Assembly (NCBI GenBank): GCA_016191795.1
Contig: JACPVK010000136.1
Location: forward strand, 1-10,362
From: Gammaproteobacteria bacterium
GTDB taxonomy: Bacteria > Pseudomonadota > Gammaproteobacteria > SZUA-229
Length of the DNA stretch: 10,362 nt
Direction of reading: 5' to 3'
This document shows positions 5,245-10,362 of this stretch, piece by piece. Below the pieces are notes generated by a model. That model was not told the DNA's origin. It saw only the letters and a program-made list of their open reading frames with translations, and made no database searches. Numbering within the stretch: position 1 is the first letter of the stretch; each line of letters begins with the position of its first letter. The translations under genes and the position numbers were made by a program.

Positions 5245-6822
5245 TCAACCCCCGTTATACCCCGGAATTTTACTGTGATCCACTTCGTCAATCTGCTCCG
5301 GCGGCAAAAACTCGGTGGCGTATTTCAGATACACCTTGTGTTTGATAAAGGCGTCGAAAATATCCGGGTCGATATGATTATCCAGACGCATTTTGCCGAG
5401 TATATTCAAACACTCGGTTAATTTTTTACCTTCTTTATAAGGCCGATCGCGCGCCGTCAGGGCTTCAAAAATATCGGCGACACCCATCATCCTCGCCTGC
5501 CATGACATTTGTTCGCGCGTTAAACCGCGTGGATAGCCTTTGCCATCCATACGTTCGTGATGCCCGCCTGCATATTCCGGCACATTGCGCAAATGCTTGG
5601 GAAATGGCAGTTGATCGAGCATTTTGATAGTGACGGCCATGTGATTATTAATGATCTGACGCTCTTCCGGTGTTAATGTGCCTTTGGCGATGGTGAGATT
5701 TCTTACCTCGTTTTCCGACAATAAACCCGACACCTTACCGCTGCAATCCTGCCATTGATACTGCGCTATATCACGCACGCGTTGCTGCTTCTCGGGTGAC
5801 ATGTATTCGCCGCCAACATTAAAGTGACGAATAAATTCCCGATCATCATCCAGCTGGCGAATTTTTTCGGCGTATTCCTGTTCGCTAATTTTCTTTTCCA
5901 GTAAAGCAATTTTCGCATCACGTTTTAAAACTTCAAAACGCGTGTCAACCGTATGAATACGATCATAAATAGTTTGCAGCTTGGTTGCCTTGTCAATCAC
6001 ATATTCCGGGGTAGTTACCTTGCCGCAATCATGCAACCAGCCGGCAATCAATAACTCATATCGATCTTTTTCCTGCATGCGAAACCCGGCCAGTGGCCCG
6101 CTGGTTTCTGTATCACAGGCCTCGGCAATCATCATGGTCAATTCAGGCAAGCGCTTGCAATGACCGCCGGTATAAGGTGATTTTTCATCAATCGCCGTTG
6201 CAATCAATTTGATCAGGGCTTCAAACAGGGCCTTTTGTTCATCAATCAGGCGTTTATTGGTTAAGGCCACCGCCGCCTGGGATGCCAGCGATTCCGCCAG
6301 TTTTTGTTCTTCATTGGTGAACACGCCGACTTCATGGGTATAGGGATCGAGCGAGTTAATCAGCTGCAACACACCGATGATATCGCCTTCATGATTTTTC
6401 ATTGGTATGGTCAGTAACGATTTGGTACGGTAGCCGGTTTTTTCATCAAATTTACGCGTGCCGGAAAAATCATAGCCTTTGGCATCATAGGCATCAATGA
6501 TATTAATTGTTTTATCATTCAGAACTGCGCTGGTAACTACCATGGAAAGGTTTTTTTCGCCATTGATATACAACGGCAGCGGCGGAAAATTTATTTCATT
6601 ACCACTGGTGCCACCCATGGCGATGCCTAACGAATCCGTACTGACTATTTCGAATTTCAACTCTTTATTGTCCGTTACCAAATAGAGTGAACCACCATCG
6701 GCATGGGTGAGTTTTTTGGCGCCATTGAGAATCAGCTCCAGCACGCGCTGGTTATTTTTTTCGGATGACAAGGCAATGCCAATTTCATTCAGCATTTCGA
6801 TTCGTGCCAGCATCATATCCAT
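5245..6822 (-). CDS. GAF-HD-GYP protein, probable cyclic di-GMP phosphodiesterase
   Basis: HD-GYP proteins hydrolyse c-di-GMP to pGpG or GMP at a metal site. In the 525-residue product a GAF domain covers about 18-188 and feeds through a helix (188-205) into the HD-GYP domain (about 200-505). The metal and signature residues are present: H221 (GGHCKR), H264-D265 and K268 (LHDCGK), H394 (INNH), H421-H422, then HHERMDGKGYP (421-431) with the GYP triplet, and D450 (VADIFEA). Unusually, about 110 residues (270-380), rich in charged and probably coiled-coil helix (FEVLKRDAKIALLEKKISEQ), sit between HDCGK and the NNH helix, where compact HD-GYP domains have some 30. No membrane segment or signal peptide. 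The start is the ATG from 6822, with GGGG just upstream. The longer frame to 6909 runs through a REP palindrome and is rejected. fumC is upstream on the same strand. Confidence 0.92.
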   Translation of the reverse strand: MDMMLARIEMLNEIGIALSSEKNNQRVLELILNGAKKLTHADGGSLYLVTDNKELKFEIVSTDSLGIAMGGTSGNEINFPPLPLYINGEKNLSMVVTSAVLNDKTINIIDAYDAKGYDFSGTRKFDEKTGYRTKSLLTIPMKNHEGDIIGVLQLINSLDPYTHEVGVFTNEEQKLAESLASQAAVALTNKRLIDEQKALFEALIKLIATAIDEKSPYTGGHCKRLPELTMMIAEACDTETSGPLAGFRMQEKDRYELLIAGWLHDCGKVTTPEYVIDKATKLQTIYDRIHTVDTRFEVLKRDAKIALLEKKISEQEYAEKIRQLDDDREFIRHFNVGGEYMSPEKQQRVRDIAQYQWQDCSGKVSGLLSENEVRNLTIAKGTLTPEERQIINNHMAVTIKMLDQLPFPKHLRNVPEYAGGHHERMDGKGYPRGLTREQMSWQARMMGVADIFEALTARDRPYKEGKKLTECLNILGKMRLDNHIDPDIFDAFIKHKVYLKYATEFLPPEQIDEVDHSKIPGYNGG

Positions 6823-6856
6823 GGTTTTCCCCGCTATTCTGAGAAGATACTCTCGA

Positions 6857-6921
6857 GTAGGGTGCGCCGCGCGCACCATTGAATTTGGTAACCAACTGCT
6901 GGTGCGCATGGCGCACCCTGC
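6857..6921. repeat. Inverted REP doublet, GGTGCGC stem family (copy 1)
   Basis: GTAG (6857-6860) precedes the palindrome GGTGCGC-CGC-GCGCACC (6861-6877). A second palindrome, GGTGCGC-ATG-GCGCACC (6901-6917), is followed by a degenerate head (CTGC, GCAG on the minus strand). It lies between fumC and the HD-GYP gene, which run in the same direction, and would be in a shared transcript or just upstream of an HD-GYP promoter. A small palindrome TACTC-TC-GAGTA (6848-6859) overlaps its left edge. A shortened copy is found after purB. Confidence 0.75.
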
Positions 6922-6954
6922 ATTCCCTTGCGAATCAACAGAGCTTGCTCACAG

Positions 6955-8334
6955 CTATTTTTGAATACCACCCAGTGTTAATTGATGCGGATTCAACAAA
7001 CGCTCCAGCTCTTCACGACTCAGTTCCGTCATTTCTTCTGCTACATCCATCACGGCGCGACCTTGTGCATACGCCGTTTTGGCAATTTTTGCACCCAGCT
7101 CATAACCAATCACCGGATTAAGAGCCGTCACCAGGATTGGATTGCGTCCCAGTGTCGCTTCAATATTTTTGCGGTTGACGGTAAATCCCGCTATCGCCTT
7201 ATCGGCCAGCATGCGCGAGGCATTGGACAGTATTTCTATACTCTGCAACAGGTTATAGGCGATAACCGGCAACATAACATTAAGCTGAAAATTTCCAGAC
7301 TGCCCGCCAATGGTGATGGTGACATCATTGCCAATAACCTGGGCACACACCATGGCCACCGATTCCGGAATAACCGGATTGACCTTGCCGGGCATGATGC
7401 TGCTGCCGGGCTGCAAACCGGGCAGCGCTATTTCACCCAGACCTGCCAGTGGGCCGCTATTCATCCAGCGCAAATCATTGGAAATTTTCATCAGGCTCAC
7501 CGCCAGGGTTTTGAGCTGGCCACTCAACTCTACGGCCGCATCCTGTGCGCTCAGCGCCTCAAACTTGTTGGGATTGCTGGTGAATGCCAGTTTGGTACGT
7601 CGACTCAGGGCCATGGCCACTTTGTCGCCAAAATCGGCACGCGCATTAACACCGGTACCGACCGCTGTCCCACCCAACGCCAGGGCACTGATGCGAGGCA
7701 TCACGGCTTTTAACCTGTCCATGGCCAGACCAATTTGCGCGGCCCAGCCACCCAGTTCCTGTGACAAACGCACCGGCATGGCGTCCATTAAGTGGGTGCG
7801 ACCGGTGAGCACGACATCATCCAGTTCAGCGGCACGTTGCTCAACCACCGATTTAAGATGTTGCAAGGCAGGTAACAATTTCTGTGTCGTCTCCAGCACC
7901 GCGCTCACGTGTATGGCCGTCGGAATCACGTCATTGGAACTCTGCCCCATGTTTACATGGTCGTTGGCGTGCACGGTCACCCCTGCCCTGGCGGCCAGGT
8001 GCGCAATCACTTCATTGGCATTCATATTGGTACTGGTGGCGGAGCCGGTCTGAAACACATCAATGGGGAAATGTTCGTAATACTTGCCTGCAGCCAGCTC
8101 TTCGGCCGCAGCGATAATCGCCTTCGCTAAAGGGCTATCCAGTTCACCGGCATCCCGGTTCACCTCGGCACAGGCGGCTTTCACCAGGCCCAGTGCCCGG
8201 ATAAAAGCAGCCGGCAGCGGCAGGCCACTAACGCTAAAGTTGTTCACCGCGCGCTGGGTTTGCGCGCCATACAGCGCATCGGCTGGCACCTGTAATTCGC
8301 CCATGCTGTCTTTCTCGATTCGGTACTGCGCCAT
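6955..8334 (-). CDS. fumC: Class II fumarate hydratase
   Basis: Iron-independent fumarase interconverting fumarate and L-malate in the TCA cycle; a cytoplasmic homotetramer. The 459-residue product is full length. The three superfamily regions are present: TGSATSTNMNANEV (96-109), TGRTHLMDAMPV (177-188) with H181, and the signature GSSIMPGKVNP (310-320) with S311, K317 and N319. These equal E. coli FumC H188, S318, K324 and N326 with a constant offset of 7. GQSGNFQLNVMLP (344-356) also fits fumarase and not aspartase or argininosuccinate lyase. The start ATG is read from 8334, with a strong AAGGAG (8340-8345, minus strand) five bases upstream. It diverges from purB, a member of the same enzyme superfamily, and is followed by the HD-GYP gene after 132 bp. 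Confidence 0.96.
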   Translation of the reverse strand: MAQYRIEKDSMGELQVPADALYGAQTQRAVNNFSVSGLPLPAAFIRALGLVKAACAEVNRDAGELDSPLAKAIIAAAEELAAGKYYEHFPIDVFQTGSATSTNMNANEVIAHLAARAGVTVHANDHVNMGQSSNDVIPTAIHVSAVLETTQKLLPALQHLKSVVEQRAAELDDVVLTGRTHLMDAMPVRLSQELGGWAAQIGLAMDRLKAVMPRISALALGGTAVGTGVNARADFGDKVAMALSRRTKLAFTSNPNKFEALSAQDAAVELSGQLKTLAVSLMKISNDLRWMNSGPLAGLGEIALPGLQPGSSIMPGKVNPVIPESVAMVCAQVIGNDVTITIGGQSGNFQLNVMLPVIAYNLLQSIEILSNASRMLADKAIAGFTVNRKNIEATLGRNPILVTALNPVIGYELGAKIAKTAYAQGRAVMDVAEEMTELSREELERLLNPHQLTLGGIQK

Positions 8335-8358
8335 GCGGACTCCTTATATATGTCGATT

Positions 8359-8380
8359 TGCGCCTGTATAATCTGGCGCA
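8359..8380. promoter_or_regulatory. Perfect -10 box inside an inverted repeat, fumC-purB gap
   Basis: TGCGCC (8359-8364) and GGCGCA (8375-8380) are exact inverted arms around 10 bp that include a perfect TATAAT (8367-8372) reading toward purB. The opposite strand of the same 10 bp offers TATACA, reading toward fumC. No good -35 is visible 16-18 bp upstream. The layout looks like an operator over divergent promoters; a purB transcript from here would have a leader of about 260 nt full of REP hairpins. It could also be an unrelated short palindrome, since TGCGCC/GGCGCA recurs at 8512-8527. Confidence 0.4.
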
Positions 8381-8429
8381 CTGATTTTAGCCCTTAAACC
8401 GGGGCCAGTAATCTAACAGATTTTTGCAG

Positions 8430-8527
8430 GTGCGCCTTCAGGCGCCTGGCTCTGTAGGTTGGGTTTCAACCCGACGGCTTTTGTCGGACTAAAGTCCGAC
8501 CTACAAAACCGTGCGCCCATAGGCGCA
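8430..8527. repeat. Pair of TGCGCC/GGCGCA hairpins enclosing a REP doublet
   Basis: A hairpin with arms GCGCC (8432-8436) and GGCGC (8441-8445), loop TTCA, and another with arms TGCGCC (8512-8517) and GGCGCA (8522-8527), loop CATA, stand on either side of the REP doublet at 8453-8505. This repeats the nested plan at 1286-1584, with one stem family outside and the GTCGG family inside. Unlike the other REPs these have no GTAG or GTGG head. Confidence 0.55.
8453..8505. repeat. Inverted REP doublet, GTCGGNCT stem family (copy 2)
   Basis: Palindromes at 8458-8475 (GTTGGGTTTCAACCCGAC) and 8483-8500 (GTCGGACTAAAGTCCGAC) are separated by 7 bp, with TGTAG heads pointing outward (8453-8457; 8501-8505 on the other strand). 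The stems differ from copy 1 at several positions, yet pairing is kept by matched changes; the third pair of the left stem is a G-T wobble. It lies in the fumC-purB gap. Confidence 0.8.
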
Positions 8528-8547
8528 GCTGCAATTTGAATAGCGTT

Positions 8548-8595
8548 TGTAGGTCGGGCTTCAGCCCGACATGTCAGCCTGAAGGCCGACCCACA
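8548..8595. repeat. Inverted REP doublet, GTCGGNCT stem family (copy 3)
   Basis: Palindromes at 8553-8570 (GTCGGGCTTCAGCCCGAC) and 8573-8590 (GTCAGCCTGAAGGCCGAC) are only 2 bp apart. The left head is TGTAG (8548-8552) and the right head is GTGG on the minus strand (8591-8594). The right stem has one mismatch, at its fourth pair. The doublet ends 46 bp before the purB start codon and so probably lies in the purB leader. Confidence 0.8.
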
Positions 8596-8641
8596 TAAGC
8601 GCCGACCAACAGACATTTAACCAACAAATAAAGAAGCGATC

Positions 8642-10009
8642 ATGCAACTCACAGAACTTACCGCAATCTCCCCCATCGATGGCCGCTACGGCAATAAAAC
8701 CACCGACTACCGCGAAATCTTCAGTGAATACGGCCTGATTCGTCACCGTGTGCTGGTGGAAGTACGCTGGTTACAGGCAATGGTTGCCCATCCGCAAATA
8801 AAAGAAGTACCGGCACTGTCCGAACATGCCCAGCGCGTACTCAATGACATCGTCACCCACTTCAATGTGGAAGATGCTCAACGCGTGAAAAACATCGAAC
8901 GCACCACCAACCACGATGTAAAAGCGGTTGAATATTTTCTCAAGGAAAAAATTGCCGGCAACAAGGAACTGGAAGCCATCTCTGAATTCATTCACTTTGC
9001 CTGCACCTCGGAAGACATCAACAACCTCGCCTACGGTTTAATGTTACGCGAAGGCCGTAACCAGATTCTGTTAACGCAAATGGACGAAGTGATAACCAGC
9101 TTCCGAAAATTGTCACATGAACATGCCGCCCAACCCATGTTAAGCCGCACCCACGGCCAGCCAGCTACACCGACAACTGTAGGCAAGGAGATGGCCAATG
9201 TGGTGTACCGATTACAGCGCCAGCGCGAACAGGTTGCAGCGGTAAAAATACTCGGCAAAATTAATGGCGCGGTGGGTAACTACAATGCGCATTTGTCGGC
9301 GTATCCGGATATTGACTGGGCACAGTTTGCCAAAAATTTTGTGGAATCACTCGGCCTGGAATTTAATCCCTACACTATTCAGATTGAACCACACGATTAT
9401 GTGGCCGAACTATTTGATGCGATTGCCCGTTTCAACACGATTCTTATCGACATCAGCCGCGACATCTGGAGTTATATTTCGGTTGGATATTTCAAACAAA
9501 AAACCGTTGCCGGTGAAGTGGGCTCCTCTACCATGCCGCATAAAGTTAACCCGATTGATTTTGAAAACGCCGAAGGTAATTTAGGCATTGCCAATGCGCT
9601 GTTTGATCACTTCGCCATGAAGCTGCCAATCTCACGCTGGCAGCGCGACCTCACCGACTCCACCGTCATGCGTACCCTGGGCATGGGTTTTGCGCACAGC
9701 AGCATTGCCTATCAGTCCATACTGCGCGGTATTAACAAACTCGACATTAATCCGGTAGCCCTGCAACATGATTTAAACAACAACTGGGAAGTTCTGGCAG
9801 AGCCAATACAAACCGTGATGCGTCGTTATGGCATTGAACAACCCTACGAAAAGTTAAAAGAATTAACGCGTGGTAAATCGGTGAATCAACAAACCATACA
9901 GGCGTTTGTCAGCAAACTCGATATACCGCAGGATGCCAAAGACAGATTGATGGCGATGACGCCGGATAATTACATTGGCAATGCCGTTGATCAGGCGCGG
10001 AAGATTTAG
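8642..10009 (+). CDS. purB: Adenylosuccinate lyase
   Basis: Acts twice in purine synthesis: it splits SAICAR to AICAR and adenylosuccinate to AMP, each time releasing fumarate. The 455-residue product is the long E. coli type, opening with LTAISPIDGRYG (6-17). H91 (TTNHDVKAVEYFL), the general acid H171 (SRTHGQPATP) and catalytic S295 in the signature GSSTMPHKVNPIDFENAEGN (294-313) fall at the E. coli numbering. The segment ISRWQRDLTDS (330-340) is also typical. The start is the ATG at 8642; AAGAAG at 8631-8636 is a moderate ribosome-binding site. E. coli purB follows hflD; here it instead diverges from fumC across 307 bp of repeats. After its stop codon comes a REP pair and a broken toxin gene, so it is probably transcribed alone. 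Confidence 0.97.
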   Translation: MQLTELTAISPIDGRYGNKTTDYREIFSEYGLIRHRVLVEVRWLQAMVAHPQIKEVPALSEHAQRVLNDIVTHFNVEDAQRVKNIERTTNHDVKAVEYFLKEKIAGNKELEAISEFIHFACTSEDINNLAYGLMLREGRNQILLTQMDEVITSFRKLSHEHAAQPMLSRTHGQPATPTTVGKEMANVVYRLQRQREQVAAVKILGKINGAVGNYNAHLSAYPDIDWAQFAKNFVESLGLEFNPYTIQIEPHDYVAELFDAIARFNTILIDISRDIWSYISVGYFKQKTVAGEVGSSTMPHKVNPIDFENAEGNLGIANALFDHFAMKLPISRWQRDLTDSTVMRTLGMGFAHSSIAYQSILRGINKLDINPVALQHDLNNNWEVLAEPIQTVMRRYGIEQPYEKLKELTRGKSVNQQTIQAFVSKLDIPQDAKDRLMAMTPDNYIGNAVDQARKI

Positions 10010-10010
10010 C

Positions 10011-10053
10011 AGGGTGCGCCGTGGTTAAAGGTGGTGCGCATGGCGCACCCTAC
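10011..10053. repeat. Shortened REP doublet, GGTGCGC stem family (copy 2)
   Basis: The left part (AGGGTGCGCCG, from 10011) has lost its pairing arm. The right palindrome, GGTGCGC-ATG-GCGCACC at 10033-10049 followed by CTAC (GTAG head on the minus strand, 10050-10053), is intact and identical through the stem to 6901-6917. It begins one base after the purB stop codon and ends five bases before the toxin remnant. It may serve as the 3' end structure of the purB message. Confidence 0.7.
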
Positions 10054-10058
10054 GATAA

Positions 10059-10154
10059 CTGAACATACAATACAGAGTCATATACAAGATCATTAACGAT
10101 CAGATCATGGTGCAGATTGTTTCTATCACAGCGCATGATGACAGAGTGAAATAA
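10059..10154 (+). pseudogene. 3' remnant of a RelE/HigB-superfamily toxin gene
   Basis: The frame that stops at the TAA 10152-10154 is open back to 10059 and encodes 31 residues containing YRVIYKI and VQIVSITAHDDR. The pattern Y-R-V-I-Y, a short acidic turn, a run of alternating hydrophobic residues (MVQIVSI) and a closing His-Asp region is the C-terminal beta hairpin of RelE/ParE/HigB toxins (family knowledge; assignment by eye). A TAA at 10056-10058 and the REP pair stand where the first two-thirds of the gene should be, so the toxin is broken. The remnant stops one base before the ATG of the HTH gene, which is the HigBA order (toxin first, antitoxin second). A short ATG frame from 10107 is just part of the remnant. 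Confidence 0.6.
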
Positions 10155-10155
10155 C

Positions 10156-10362
10156 ATGAAAGATTATCGTAAGGCTCAGAAAAACATTGATGTCAGCGTG
10201 GGCGAATCGGTCAAAATAATACGTGAGCTACAAGCACTCAGCCAGAACGACCTGGCTACCCTGACCGGCATCCCGCAATCGACTTTATCCGCCATTGAAA
10301 ACAATCGCGTACAACTTGGCGTAGAACGCGCCAAAGTATTAGCCAGAGCACTCAAGTGTCAC
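10156..10362 (+). CDS. XRE-family HTH protein, probable orphan antitoxin (cut by window end)
   Basis: The 69 residues visible include a Cro/C1-type helix-turn-helix at about 17-66: ESVKIIRELQALSQNDLATL leads into the recognition region TGIPQSTLSAIENNRV (37-52). It would bind DNA as a dimer and, if it is an antitoxin, would repress its own promoter and neutralise the partner toxin. The start is the ATG at 10156, one base after the toxin-remnant stop codon, so the two were translationally coupled. There is no separate strong ribosome-binding site. The C-terminus lies beyond the window, so completeness cannot be judged. A plain transcriptional regulator is the alternative, but the toxin remnant makes the antitoxin reading better. 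Confidence 0.85.
   Translation, partial: MKDYRKAQKNIDVSVGESVKIIRELQALSQNDLATLTGIPQSTLSAIENNRVQLGVERAKVLARALKCH

Noticed and set aside
6823..6909. 29-codon N-terminal extension of the HD-GYP protein
   Set aside because: The extension runs through a REP palindrome and has no ribosome-binding site, whereas the ATG from 6822 has a good one.
6982..8117. Several long plus-strand frames
   Set aside because: All are antisense to fumC, whose full-length protein and catalytic residues are unambiguous.
10033..10053. Intrinsic terminator of purB
   Set aside because: The palindrome is a REP family member and lacks a following T-run; it may protect the 3' end but is not a standard rho-independent terminator.

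Overview
The window looks like chromosomal DNA of a free-living gammaproteobacterium of roughly balanced GC content. The grounds are an MltD-type LysM lytic transglycosylase lipoprotein (Gram-negative envelope), E. coli-like RNase HI, FumC and long-form PurB with the catalytic residues at or near E. coli positions, an HD-GYP signalling protein, and many REP-like palindromes between genes. No rRNA, tRNA, CRISPR array or intact transposase was seen. I could not assign a genus.

Layout: a small unknown gene on the minus strand (95-388) diverges from a plus-strand pair, a stand-alone YqfO/NIF3-insert protein (530-841) and a DUF302 protein (883-1272). The DUF302 gene converges on rnhA (minus, 1595-2059), and the 322 bp between them are packed with repeats. 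rnhA diverges from mltD (plus, about 2100-3818). mltD is followed by a cNMP-cNMP-rhodanese fusion protein (3888-4955). That gene converges on a GAF/HD-GYP gene (minus, 5245-6822) across a 261-bp element with long terminal inverted repeats. fumC (minus, 6955-8334) lies upstream of the HD-GYP gene in the same orientation and diverges from purB (plus, 8642-10009) across a repeat-filled 307-bp region. After purB come another REP pair, the 3' remnant of a RelE/HigB-type toxin gene, and the start of its antitoxin-like HTH gene, cut by the window end.

The protein genes are mostly housekeeping: RNA-DNA hybrid removal (rnhA), peptidoglycan turnover (mltD), TCA cycle (fumC) and purine synthesis (purB, which releases fumarate). 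Two signalling proteins, one predicted to bind cyclic nucleotides and one predicted to degrade c-di-GMP, are the least routine. I see no single operon-scale novel system.

The unusual content is in the intergenic DNA. There are at least four families of REP-like palindromes, most with a GTAG or GTGG head and arranged as inverted doublets, with compensatory base changes in the stems. There is a 10-bp tandem array of ATTTGCGTT units, whose unit also builds the ends of the 261-bp element. A toxin-antitoxin locus appears to have lost the 5' end of its toxin right beside a REP pair.
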